Positions 43,312 to 51,999 of a DNA stretch of 64,000 nt are shown here, one piece after another (position 1 is the first letter of the stretch; every line of letters starts with the position of its first letter). Source of the DNA: JAWXCE01 sp034440495 (GTDB lineage Bacteria > Pseudomonadota > Alphaproteobacteria > Rhizobiales > Rhodomicrobiaceae); contig JAWXCE010000062.1 in assembly GCA_034440495.1 (NCBI GenBank), positions 33,008-97,007 of the forward strand. The letters run 5' to 3'. The position numbers and the translations under genes are program-made. The notes under the pieces were generated by a model. That model searched no databases and had not been told where the DNA came from. It saw only the letters and a list, made by a program, of their open reading frames with translations.

Positions 43312-46155
43312 ATGTCGCTCATCCAGGAAATCGACTTCGGAACGCCCGAGTCAAAGTCTGAAATAGCTGTGTCGCTAACGATTGACGGCATGGCCGTAAC
43401 GGTGCCCGCTGGCACATCCATCATGCGCGCCGCCGCTGGTCTGGGGAACAACATCCCCAAACTCTGCGCGACCGACATGGTGAAGGAGTTCGGCTCCTGC
43501 CGCATGTGCCTGGTGGAGATTGAGGGCCGCAACGGCACTCCAGCCTCGTGCACCACGCCTGTCGCCGAAGGTATCGTCGTCAAAACCCAGACCGAGCGCC
43601 TCAAGCGCATCCGCAAAGGCGTGATGGAGCTGTACATCTCCGACCACCCGCTCGATTGCCTGACCTGCGCGGCCAACGGCGATTGCGAACTCCAGGACAC
43701 GGCGGGCGTGGTTGGCCTGCGCGACGTTCGTTACGGTTATGAGGGCGATAACCACACGAAAATGGAGAAGGATCAGTCCAACCCATACTTCACTTACGAC
43801 GCATCGAAATGCATCGTTTGTTCGCGCTGCGTGCGCGCCTGCGAGGAAGTGCAAGGCACTTTCGCGCTCACCATCTCTGGCCGTGGCTTCGATAGCCGTG
43901 TGTCGCCTGGCATGGGCGAAGCTTTCATGGACTCCGAATGCGTCTCTTGCGGCGCCTGCGTGCAGGCCTGCCCGACCGCGACCCTCATCGAAAAATCGGT
44001 TTACGATATCGGCACGCCCGAGCATTCCGTGGTTACGACCTGCGCCTATTGCGGTGTCGGCTGCTCGTTCAAAGCGGAAATGCGCGGCGACGAGCTGGTG
44101 CGCATGGTGCCTTATAAGGATGGCAAGGCCAATCGCGGCCATTCCTGCGTGAAGGGCCGCTTCGCGTGGGGCTACGCCACGCACAAGGAGCGTATTCTGA
44201 ACCCCATGATCCGCTCGTCCACAAGCGAGCCATGGCGTGAGGTAAGCTGGGATGAAGCGATTGGCTACGCGGCCTCCGAGTTCAAGCGCATCCAGGGTAA
44301 ATACGGGCGCAACTCCGTCGGCGGCATCACGTCGTCGCGCTGCACCAACGAGGAAACTTTCCTCGTGCAGAAGCTGATCCGCACCGCGTTCGGCAACAAC
44401 AACGTCGATACCTGCGCCCGCGTTTGCCATTCGCCAACCGGCTACGGTTTGAGCAAAACCTTTGGAATCTCAGCCGGAACGCAGGATTTCGACTCGATTG
44501 AGCATACCGACGTCATCATCGTCATTGGAGCCAACCCAACGGACGGGCACCCAGTGTTTGCGTCGCGCATGAAGAAGCGCATGCGCGAGGGCGCCAAACT
44601 CATCGTTATCGATCCGCGCCGCATCGATCTGGTGCGCATGCCCCATGTGGAAGCTTCGTATCACTTGCCGCTGCAGCCGGGCACGAACGTCGCGGTCGCG
44701 ACCGCCTTGGCGCATGTTATCGTCACCGAAGGATTGGCCGATGAGGCGTTCATCCGCGAACGCTGCGACTGGGACGAATTCCAGGAATGGGCCGCTTTTG
44801 TTTCAGATGAGCGTCACAGTCCGGAAGTCACCGAAAAATTCACCGGAGTGCCAGCGGCGGACATGCGCGGCGCGGCGCGGCTGTTCGCGACCGGCGGCAA
44901 CGGCGCGATTTATTACGGCCTCGGCGTAACCGAGCATAGCCAGGGCACGACGACGGTTATGTCCATCGCCAACCTCGCGATGGTGACGGGCAATATCGGC
45001 CGCGAAGGTGTCGGCGTGAACCCGCTTCGCGGCCAGAACAACGTGCAGGGCGCCTGCGACATGGGCTCTTTCCCGCATGAGCTGTCCGGCTACCTGCATG
45101 TGTCCGACGATAGCGGCCGAGCCATGTTCGAGACGCTCTGGGGCGTCAAAATCGACAATGAGCCGGGCCTGCGCATTCCGAACATGCTCGACGCCGCCGT
45201 GGATGGTGAGTTCAAGGGCATTTATATCCAGGGCGAGGATATTCTTCAGTCCGACCCTAATACTCAACACGTTGCGGCTGGTCTTAACGCTATGGAGTGC
45301 GTGGTCGTGCAGGATCTTTTCCTGAACGAGACCGCGAACTATGCGCACGTGTTTCTGCCCGGCTCCACATTTCTGGAGAAGAACGGCACGTTCACCAACG
45401 CCGAGCGTCGCATCCAGCGCGTCCGCAAAGTCATGGCTCCGAAAAACGGGCTGGAGGATTGGGAAATTACGGTCGCGCTGTCTAATGCGCTCGGTTATCC
45501 CATGAACTATGCGCATCCAAGCCTCATCATGGACGAGGTTGCGGCGCTGACGCCGAGCTTCGCCGGTGTTTCCTACGCCAAGCTCGATGAAATCGGCTCG
45601 ATCCAGTGGCCGTGCAACGAGAAAGCGCCCGAGGGCACACCGGTGATGCATATCGGCGGGTTCGTGCGCGGCAAGGGCAAGTTTATCATGACGGAGTATG
45701 TGCCGACGGATGAGAAAACCGGCCCGCGCTATCCCCTGCTGCTCACCACCGGCCGCATCCTCAGCCACTACAACGTCGGGGCGCAGACGCGGCGCACAGC
45801 GAACGTGGCCTGGCATCAGGAGGACTTGCTCGAAATCCATCCGCACGACGCCGAGAATCGCGGCATTCGCGACGGCGACTGGGTGCGCCTCGCCAGCCGT
45901 GCGGGCGAAACCAGCCTGCGTGCGACGATCACCGACCGCGTCGCGCCCGGCGTAATCTACACCACCTTCCATCACCCCTCGACGCAGGCAAACGTCATCA
46001 CCACCGATTATTCGGATTGGGCGACCAACTGCCCTGAATACAAGGTGACGGCGGTGCAGGTCTCGCCCTCGAACGGACCAACGGACTGGCAGGAGCAATA
46101 CGACAAGCAAGCCGAGCAAAGCCGCAGGATCGGCGTGTTGCAGGCGGCGGAGTGA
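43312..46155 (+). CDS. fdsA: NAD-dependent formate dehydrogenase alpha subunit, molybdenum
   Basis: The 947-residue catalytic subunit that oxidises formate to CO2. Domains in order: a plant-type 2Fe-2S (CRMCLVEIEG), a His-ligated 4Fe-4S (HPLDCLTCAANGDCEL), two ferredoxin-like 4Fe-4S sites (CIVCSRCVRAC and CVSCGACVQACP), the 4Fe-4S of the FDH core (CAYCGVGCSF), then bis-MGD domains. The Mo ligand is a Cys (ARVCHSPTGYG), not selenocysteine, with the conserved His next to it. The length matches FdsA of other proteobacteria. It overlaps fdsD by 4 bases. Confidence 0.97.
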   Translation: MSLIQEIDFGTPESKSEIAVSLTIDGMAVTVPAGTSIMRAAAGLGNNIPKLCATDMVKEFGSCRMCLVEIEGRNGTPASCTTPVAEGIVVKTQTERLKRIRKGVMELYISDHPLDCLTCAANGDCELQDTAGVVGLRDVRYGYEGDNHTKMEKDQSNPYFTYDASKCIVCSRCVRACEEVQGTFALTISGRGFDSRVSPGMGEAFMDSECVSCGACVQACPTATLIEKSVYDIGTPEHSVVTTCAYCGVGCSFKAEMRGDELVRMVPYKDGKANRGHSCVKGRFAWGYATHKERILNPMIRSSTSEPWREVSWDEAIGYAASEFKRIQGKYGRNSVGGITSSRCTNEETFLVQKLIRTAFGNNNVDTCARVCHSPTGYGLSKTFGISAGTQDFDSIEHTDVIIVIGANPTDGHPVFASRMKKRMREGAKLIVIDPRRIDLVRMPHVEASYHLPLQPGTNVAVATALAHVIVTEGLADEAFIRERCDWDEFQEWAAFVSDERHSPEVTEKFTGVPAADMRGAARLFATGGNGAIYYGLGVTEHSQGTTTVMSIANLAMVTGNIGREGVGVNPLRGQNNVQGACDMGSFPHELSGYLHVSDDSGRAMFETLWGVKIDNEPGLRIPNMLDAAVDGEFKGIYIQGEDILQSDPNTQHVAAGLNAMECVVVQDLFLNETANYAHVFLPGSTFLEKNGTFTNAERRIQRVRKVMAPKNGLEDWEITVALSNALGYPMNYAHPSLIMDEVAALTPSFAGVSYAKLDEIGSIQWPCNEKAPEGTPVMHIGGFVRGKGKFIMTEYVPTDEKTGPRYPLLLTTGRILSHYNVGAQTRRTANVAWHQEDLLEIHPHDAENRGIRDGDWVRLASRAGETSLRATITDRVAPGVIYTTFHHPSTQANVITTDYSDWATNCPEYKVTAVQVSPSNGPTDWQEQYDKQAEQSRRIGVLQAAE

Positions 46156-46496
46156 GCGCTGTGAACGCTGACAATTCGCGTGGCAAGCCGGTTGGCAAAG
46201 CTCCGGAGAGCGCGCATGAAGGCGCTCACAGCAAAGCATCCATGTCGCATGCGGACAGACTGGTGCTGATGGCGAATCAGATCGGCACTTTTTTCATCAG
46301 TCAGAAATCGGCTGATGCGGCGGCCGGAATTGCCGACCATCTGCAAAAGTTCTGGGAGCCTCGGATGCGCAACGCGATAATCGAGATTGAGCGCGCTGGT
46401 GGACACGGATTGCAACCAGAAGTGCGCCGCGCAGTAGGGCTTCTCGCGACTTCAAAGTCAAACCCTTCCGCCAGCCCGGCCCACGGCGGCAGTTAG
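46152..46496 (+). CDS. fdsD: Formate dehydrogenase delta subunit
   Basis: 114 residues. The FdsD core is RLVLMANQIGTFFISQ and HLQKFWEPRMRNAI, preceded by a low-complexity N-terminus. The start is a GTG at 46152 overlapping the fdsA stop (GTGA). The subunit is small and stabilises the FdsABG complex (family knowledge). In several other bacteria an fdhD-type gene (fdsC) lies between fdsA and fdsD; here it does not. Confidence 0.9.
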   Translation: MSAVNADNSRGKPVGKAPESAHEGAHSKASMSHADRLVLMANQIGTFFISQKSADAAAGIADHLQKFWEPRMRNAIIEIERAGGHGLQPEVRRAVGLLATSKSNPSASPAHGGS

Positions 46497-46855
46497 CGCG
46501 TTCCTCTAAGTTGTCCACACCATGGTAGGGCGTCGCTTGCTGCTGGCGTTGTCACAACCATAACGCGACGCATTTCTGCGGTCGCGCTTCCAACCTAAAT
46601 AATCGCGCGCTTAATCGCACGTAGATCGTCTTCGCGAGGCGGCTTTCGCCGCCGTGGCGATCCATAACAGTTTCAGACCAAAAGCTAGATTGCTTCGCTC
46701 TGCTCGCAAAAAACGTTGATTTCTATTTCACGTCCGATGCTCTAGCCAACGCCGCCCAATGCATTCACATGACACCGCACTTGACGTTATGGTCAGGCGA
46801 ATATATCGCTTGATCCAAGACATGTGGGCCGCAGATCAAAAGTGGAAGGGCTAAG
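46497..46855. other. Intergenic region between fdsD and modA
   Basis: About 360 bases, mostly occupied by copy B of the dispersed repeat. The last part (46745-46855) is upstream of modA and may carry its own promoter. I could not identify a convincing ModE operator. Confidence 0.45.
46619..46744. repeat. Dispersed repeat, copy B
   Basis: Matches copy A (37371-37496) over about 125 bases, with several blocks of 10 or more identical bases and mismatches between. Both copies lie just after a plus-strand gene. Confidence 0.8.
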
Positions 46856-47656
46856 ATGTTGCATCGCAGACTTTTTTGGGCAGCTATATTCGCTATGGTG
46901 AGCTTAGGAAGCGGGTTTCCGCTGACAGTTCAGCGTGCGCAGGCAGATGACAACGTCCTCGTCTTCGCAGCCGCAAGCCTGAAAAACGCACTCGATCCGG
47001 TAATTGCGGAATGGATTTTTGTAGGCGGAAAGCAAGCCACCGTTTCATATGCCGCGAGTTCTGCTTTAGCGAAACAGATCGAAAGCGGAGCGCCTACCGA
47101 CGTTTTCATCTCGGCTGATCTGGACTGGATGAAATATCTATCGGACAAAAACCTCATTAAAACCGCGACGGAAGTCAAGCTGCTTGGCAACCGGATCGTG
47201 CTGATCGCACCGCGAGAGTCGGTGACGACAACGGAAATCGCGAAAGGTTTCCCGTTAGCTGAGTTAGTCGGCGACGGCAAGCTGGCGATGGCAGATGTAA
47301 AAGCCGTGCCTGCGGGCAAATATGGAAAGGCTTCGCTGGAAGCGCTGGGTGTGTGGGCTTCAGTCGAGGGCAAGGTTGCGCAGGCTGAAAATGTGCGCGC
47401 AGCTTTAAAGCTGGTTTCGACCGGGGAAGCAAAGCTAGGCATCGTTTACCAGACGGACGCCGCCGCAGAGCCTGGAGTAAAAATAATTGGCATATTCCCG
47501 GAGAGCACACACCCTCCAATCATTTATCCCGCTGCTGTCATCTCGACGTCTACCAAACCTGATGCTGAGGCTTTCGTCAAATATCTCCAGTCTACCAATT
47601 CAAGGCGGCTGTTTGAAATGCAGGGCTTTATAGTTCCGGCTTTACCGGCGCGATGA
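46856..47656 (+). CDS. modA: Molybdate ABC transporter substrate-binding protein
   Basis: A 266-residue periplasmic protein that captures molybdate (and tungstate). It has a signal peptide (about 1-30, ending AQA), the family opening VFAAASLKNALDPV, an early Ser binding region YAASSALAKQI, and GIVYQTDAA near the C-terminus. It overlaps modB by 4 bases (ATGA). Confidence 0.95.
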   Translation: MLHRRLFWAAIFAMVSLGSGFPLTVQRAQADDNVLVFAAASLKNALDPVIAEWIFVGGKQATVSYAASSALAKQIESGAPTDVFISADLDWMKYLSDKNLIKTATEVKLLGNRIVLIAPRESVTTTEIAKGFPLAELVGDGKLAMADVKAVPAGKYGKASLEALGVWASVEGKVAQAENVRAALKLVSTGEAKLGIVYQTDAAAEPGVKIIGIFPESTHPPIIYPAAVISTSTKPDAEAFVKYLQSTNSRRLFEMQGFIVPALPAR

Positions 47657-48360
47657 ACATGGGCTGGATGGAACTTAGCCCCGAGGAATGGGACGCGGTT
47701 TATCTGAGCGTAAAAGTTGCGGCCTGGGCGATGGTCGCGAGCCTTCCACTTGGCGTGTTAACCGCGCTACTCCTCGCCCGGCGCGAGTTCTGGGGCAAGT
47801 CCGTCGTCAACGGCCTCGTGCATTTACCGCTCATTCTCCCACCCGTCGTAACGGGATACCTGCTCCTGCTCACCTTCGGCGCGCGCGGCCCGGCGGGGTC
47901 ATTTCTGGCTGAAAATTTCGGCATCGTGTTTTCATTCCGCTGGACTGGCGCCGCGCTCGCCTGCGCCGTGATGGGATTTCCACTCATGGTGCGCGCTATC
48001 CGGCTTTCCATAGAAGCGGTGGATCGCAAACTCGAAGCAGCGGCGGGAACACTCGGCGCCAGCCCGTTCTGGGTGTTTCTGACGATAACGCTGCCGTTGA
48101 CGTTGCCCGGCATCGTCGCGGGCATGATCCTATCTTTCGCCAAGGCGATGGGTGAGTTCGGCGCGACCATTACGTTTGTGTCGAACATTCCCCGGCAAAC
48201 GCAAACTTTGCCTTCGGCGATCTACACGTTCACGCAGGTGCCGGGAGGCGACGCGAGCGCGCTGCGGCTTACCATTATCTCCATCATCATCTCCATGGGC
48301 GCTTTGATCGCCTCCGAACTGCTGGCGCGACGGATTGGCCGCCGGATGGATATCGAATGA
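47653..48360 (+). CDS. modB: Molybdate ABC transporter permease
   Basis: A 235-residue inner-membrane permease with five or six helices. The ABC permease EAA loop is seen in AAAGTLGASPFWVFLTITLPL, and GEFGATITFVSNI is diagnostic for ModB. It overlaps both modA and modC by 4 bases, so the three are translationally coupled. Confidence 0.96.
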   Translation: MNMGWMELSPEEWDAVYLSVKVAAWAMVASLPLGVLTALLLARREFWGKSVVNGLVHLPLILPPVVTGYLLLLTFGARGPAGSFLAENFGIVFSFRWTGAALACAVMGFPLMVRAIRLSIEAVDRKLEAAAGTLGASPFWVFLTITLPLTLPGIVAGMILSFAKAMGEFGATITFVSNIPRQTQTLPSAIYTFTQVPGGDASALRLTIISIIISMGALIASELLARRIGRRMDIE

Positions 48361-49469
48361 CACTGACAGTCGAGGTCCGCCACCAGTTCGGAGCCTTTCA
48401 TCTCGACGCAAGCTTTGTCAGCTCGGGGCGGTTGACGGCGCTTTTCGGTTCTTCGGGTTCTGGAAAAACCTCCATCGTAAACCTGATAGGCGGGCTGGTG
48501 CGGCCGCGCGAGGGCCGCATCGCCATCGACGGCCGCGTTTTGGTTGACACCAAGGCCGATATCTTCATTCCCAAACACCAACGGCGCATTGGTTATGTGT
48601 TTCAGGACGCGCGGCTGTTTCCACATCTTAGCATTCGCCAGAATTTGCAGTATGGCCGCTGGTTTACGGCTGTCGCGGAGCGCGTTACGGACTTTGATGG
48701 CATTGTCGGTCTGCTCGGTCTCGAAAGCTTGCTAGACCGAAAGCCAAACCTACTCTCCGGCGGCGAGAAACAGCGTGTCGCCATCGGCCGGGCACTGCTG
48801 GCCAGCCCAAAACTGCTGTTGATGGACGAGCCTCTTGCCTCGCTCGACGATGCGCGCAAGGCCGAAATCTTGCCTTACATCGAGCGGCTGCGCGATGAGG
48901 CGAAGACGCCAATTGTCTATGTCAGCCACGCCATCTCGGAGGTCGCGCGGCTGGCGACCGATATCGTGGTGATGTCCAATGGCCGGGTGCTGGCCTCTGG
49001 CGCGGCGCGGGACATCATGCAGCGCCTCGACCTCATCCCAGCCGGTGAGCGCGGCGAAACCGGCGCCGTCATCGACATGGTCATGGCGTCCTACGACGAT
49101 GCATTCGACATCTCGGTGCTGCGTTCGGCGGCGGGAGACATCCGCACGCCTGGAAAAGCCTCCGCCATCGGCGAAAGGCTCAGAGTTCGCATCCGTGCGC
49201 GCGACGTAATGATCGCCATGGAAAAACCTCGCGGCTTAAGCGCCCTCAATGTGCTCGAAGGGACAGTCGTCCAGATCGGCGAGACAAGTGGGCCGCTGGT
49301 TGAGATACGCCTGATGTGCGGCGGCGAAGCGGTGATTTCCCGGATCACGCGCCAGTCGCTGCATGTCTTGCAGCTTCACACCGGCATGACGGTGTTTGCC
49401 GTGGTCAAAACCGTATCCTTCGACGCTGGAAACGTCTCGCCCGGAGTAAACGCTGGCTTGCTCGAATAG
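48357..49469 (+). CDS. modC: Molybdate ABC transporter ATP-binding protein
   Basis: 370 residues. The nucleotide-binding domain has Walker A GSSGSGKTS, signature LSGGEKQR, Walker B LLLMDEPLASLD and the switch His in VSHAISE. A C-terminal Mop (molybdate-binding) regulatory domain (about 300-370) is present. It energises molybdate import for the adjacent formate dehydrogenase and other Mo enzymes. Confidence 0.96.
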   Translation: MTLTVEVRHQFGAFHLDASFVSSGRLTALFGSSGSGKTSIVNLIGGLVRPREGRIAIDGRVLVDTKADIFIPKHQRRIGYVFQDARLFPHLSIRQNLQYGRWFTAVAERVTDFDGIVGLLGLESLLDRKPNLLSGGEKQRVAIGRALLASPKLLLMDEPLASLDDARKAEILPYIERLRDEAKTPIVYVSHAISEVARLATDIVVMSNGRVLASGAARDIMQRLDLIPAGERGETGAVIDMVMASYDDAFDISVLRSAAGDIRTPGKASAIGERLRVRIRARDVMIAMEKPRGLSALNVLEGTVVQIGETSGPLVEIRLMCGGEAVISRITRQSLHVLQLHTGMTVFAVVKTVSFDAGNVSPGVNAGLLE

Positions 49470-49543
49470 CAGGGCGAGTGATACGACGATGCCGCCTCTA
49501 CAATGTGACAAACCAAAAAAGCACGGGATCAGTTGAAACTGTC

Positions 49544-49885
49544 ATGCTCACACTCAGCCTCCGGATCGACCTGGGCCCTGACCGCCGCATAGGCCCGGGC
49601 AAAATTGAACTTCTGGAGCGCATCGCCGCAACCGGCTCCATATCCGCCGCCGCGCGCTCCATGGAAATGTCGTACAAGCGCGCCTGGGATCTGGTGGAGG
49701 AGACGAATAAGCTGCTTGGCAAGCCAGTCGTCGCCGCGCAAACGGGCGGCAAACAGGGCGGCGGCGCCAAGCTCACAGCGTTTGGCCATTCCATCGTGAC
49801 GCGCTTCCGCGCCATCGAACTAGCGGCGATAACCGCCGCCACCGTGCAACTCACTGCGCTGCAGGACGACATCGCAGAAGCCTGA
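49544..49885 (+). CDS. ModE-type winged-helix protein, N-terminal domain only
   Basis: 113 residues: the DNA-binding half of ModE with ERIAATGSISAAARSMEMSY and KRAWDLVEETNKLLGKP. It lacks the C-terminal di-Mop molybdate-binding domains of E. coli ModE. Short ModE-like proteins of this kind are common in alphaproteobacteria and may act as regulators of mod genes or Mo enzymes. I set the start at 49544 (MLTLSLRIDLGP). It follows modC by 74 bases. Confidence 0.9.
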   Translation: MLTLSLRIDLGPDRRIGPGKIELLERIAATGSISAAARSMEMSYKRAWDLVEETNKLLGKPVVAAQTGGKQGGGAKLTAFGHSIVTRFRAIELAAITAATVQLTALQDDIAEA

Positions 49886-50138
49886 TCCTTATTACAAGAC
49901 GTTCACCTATACGGTATTGTTAGTGCGCGCGATAAGGTATGTCCGACCGGCGAACAGGGACTTTCGCAAGGCTATGCGATAATAGAAACGTCCTTATCAC
50001 ACCTCAGCATGGTCTGGTGCGGACGGACCAATCACAATCTCGACGATCTTATCGGGAGTTTTTACTACAAGCGGGCTTCTAATAAATGGCACCACGGATG
50101 AACTACGCGCTCGCGTCTTGATATAGCTATTGATAGAA

Positions 50139-50626
50139 TTAAGATGATTTTTGGATCATGAGGCGCACTTCTTGTTCATGCCGATAGGCGGGGTGCTTGG
50201 TCTGTATAGCGTACCAGAGAATTGCTCCCGATATAGCCGTTTGACAGTTTGTAAGGAAAGCCTCGCCGTCTTCACGGCGCAGTATCTTTGCCATCTCGGC
50301 AATGTCAAACACACGTGTTATCGGATCAATCAATCTTCGCTGCGCCTTATCCCGGTCGTAGTTAACTTCGGCGAGGTACGAAATCTCGTTTGGTTTTTGA
50401 TCTCGCAGTTCTTCGGAATGAAAAAGCTCTGGCGCAAGTCCAATAGCAAATCCACGCCCATTATCCCCATAGGCGCGCCACTGACCAAGTCGTCCGGCGA
50501 CTTGCTAAAGCAGGTAATATAGTGACCAAAGTGTTCGCGAGTAATGTCAGGCAGGACTGTTTTTAGTTTGTCTGGCCATTTAAGCTGGGATTGTAGCCGT
50601 TTGTACTCGTCAACCGCTGTTGCCAT
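50139..50626 (-). pseudogene. DUF2971-like protein, one frameshift
   Basis: Two adjacent frames are joined by adding one base to the T5 run at 50394-50398 (A5 on the coding strand). This gives IKKPNEISYLAEVNYDRD and a protein of about 162 residues. The CFS region (YITCFSKSPDDL), a central VNYD segment and the C-terminal KHPAYRHEQEVRLM agree with DUF2971 proteins, a family often found in accessory or defence contexts. The N-terminal part of the family seems short or missing. Base composition is more AT-rich than the neighbours. The reading is plausible but not proven. Confidence 0.5.
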
Positions 50627-51285
50627 TAACCGTGCTCTCAGTTCCGAGGTGCGTAAGTGGCGTCACTCTGCGGTGATTGGCGCAGGCGAGCAAAGCCGCA
50701 AATCCACACAGCGCCGCATACACGACCAGCGTCGTCGGCAATCCTGCTTTCGCGCCAAGCCATCCTGCCAGTGGATAGGTTATCAGGCAGCAAACATGGC
50801 TAAGAGCGAATTGTGCGGCGAACAGCGCCGGTCTATCCGCATCATGCGCGGATCGGCGGAGGAGACGGCCGGACGGCGTAACAACCGCCGCATATCGCGC
50901 CCCCAGAACGGGTCATAATGCGAGGATCATACCAGGCGGCGCTCTCTTCCAGCGCCACAGGGCTAAAGCGGCGGCAAGCAGCGGCGGGATCAAGACGCCC
51001 GCTCCGATCAGCATTACCGTGCGGTCGGATAAACGGTCGAGAATGCGGGGCAAGGTAAGCGCGGCGAGGAAGCATTCCAGCGATTGCGCCGGCAATAGGT
51101 GCAACGCCGACATAGGCGATCATCTTGATGGCGAGCGCCGTGCCAAGCACCTGCCCGGCATCGCCGCCCGCCAGTTCGTAGGCTAGTAGGCCGAGCGCGA
51201 CAGTTAGCAATCCCGTTCCAACAAGCGCGATCACTTGCGCCAGAAACAGGTGGCGATAAGTGCGGTTGTGAAGCGGTTCGAACAT
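50610..51285 (-). pseudogene. MFS transporter remnant with internal deletion
   Basis: The N-terminus (MFEPLHNRTYRHLFLAQ, then VGTGLLTVALGLLAYELAGG and a second helix) is that of a major facilitator permease. It ends near AGAIA and resumes in another frame with TLPRILDRLSDRTVMLIGAGVL. A third frame gives TPSGRLLRRSAHDADRPALF and the last helices, to TGA at 50610-50612. Roughly 150 central residues are missing and there are at least two further shifts, so this is real decay rather than a base-call error. It overlaps the start of the DUF2971-like gene by 17 bases. Such permeases commonly accompany metal efflux islands. Confidence 0.7.
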
Positions 51286-51336
51286 GGCGGCTTTCAAAAG
51301 ATAGCCCCCGCGCTCATCGCGCGAGGGCACCGTCCG

Positions 51337-51981
51337 TTACTTCCGTTTGATCTCGGCATAATTGCCGCTGGTTTTCAGCGTCACAGTGACGGGAGCGGAA
51401 CCGCGATTGCGCCAGAACCAGCCGTGGCTGCCGTCGAACGCCGCTTCCAGGACGCCCTCGTCCTTCTCGACGCCGCGTTCCTTCTTGTAGCTTTTGGTCG
51501 CGTCGGGTTTGCCATGCGGCTCTCCGTGGGTGTCGTGGTTGACCTTGCCGCCGCTCACTGACCAGGAGTAGGCGATTTTCTGGCCCTTCACGAGGCTAAC
51601 TTTATATTCGACGCCCTCGCCGGGCTTTAGCGTCACGACCGTCTCGTCCGTGCGGACGGCGGGCGCGGCCTGGGCTTGCGCTTTGCCGATCACAAGTTCG
51701 GCGAAGATTCGCCCGAACAGGCTGGAGCGCTGATCGGGATTGGCTTTGTTCGCATCCTTTGCAGCGTCTTCTTCGGCTTCGTCGGCAAGCTGGGTTTTGA
51801 TCTCGCCCATCTGCTTCAACCCCAGCGCCTCGCCCGCCCCGGTCGGGTCGATACCGTACTCGGCGGGTAGCACCACGGTGATGAGCAGCGCCGCTGCTGT
51901 TGCGATGGCGATAGCGGTAGAGCGCAGAAGCTGGCCAGATGTCGGCAGTTCGGCCCGGGTCGGCAGATCTGTATTATACAT
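51337..51981 (-). CDS. Transmembrane anchor protein of a metal efflux island
   Basis: 214 residues with one N-terminal helix (STAIAIATAAALLITVVLP), then a helical acidic section and a C-terminal beta domain (VTLKPGEGVEYKVSLVKGQKI in pieces, FDGSHGWFWRNRGSAPVTVTL). Proteins of this type are annotated as transmembrane anchor protein and lie next to HupE/UreJ and CusA-like genes. Their role is not established. It ends 19 bases from the HupE/UreJ gene. Confidence 0.8.
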   Translation of the reverse strand: MYNTDLPTRAELPTSGQLLRSTAIAIATAAALLITVVLPAEYGIDPTGAGEALGLKQMGEIKTQLADEAEEDAAKDANKANPDQRSSLFGRIFAELVIGKAQAQAAPAVRTDETVVTLKPGEGVEYKVSLVKGQKIAYSWSVSGGKVNHDTHGEPHGKPDATKSYKKERGVEKDEGVLEAAFDGSHGWFWRNRGSAPVTVTLKTSGNYAEIKRK

Positions 51982-51999
51982 GATTTAAATCCCTCTTTG

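Noticed and set aside
43375..46239. Long open frames (351 and 478 codons) on the minus strand opposite fdsA
   Set aside because: They mirror the codon bias of a certain gene with all family motifs on the plus strand; their translations are Arg/His/Ala-rich without motifs.
46760..46830. A GCGAATATATCGC-like sequence upstream of modA as a ModE operator
   Set aside because: Only a loose half-site resemblance to known Mo-boxes and no proper palindrome; too weak to annotate.
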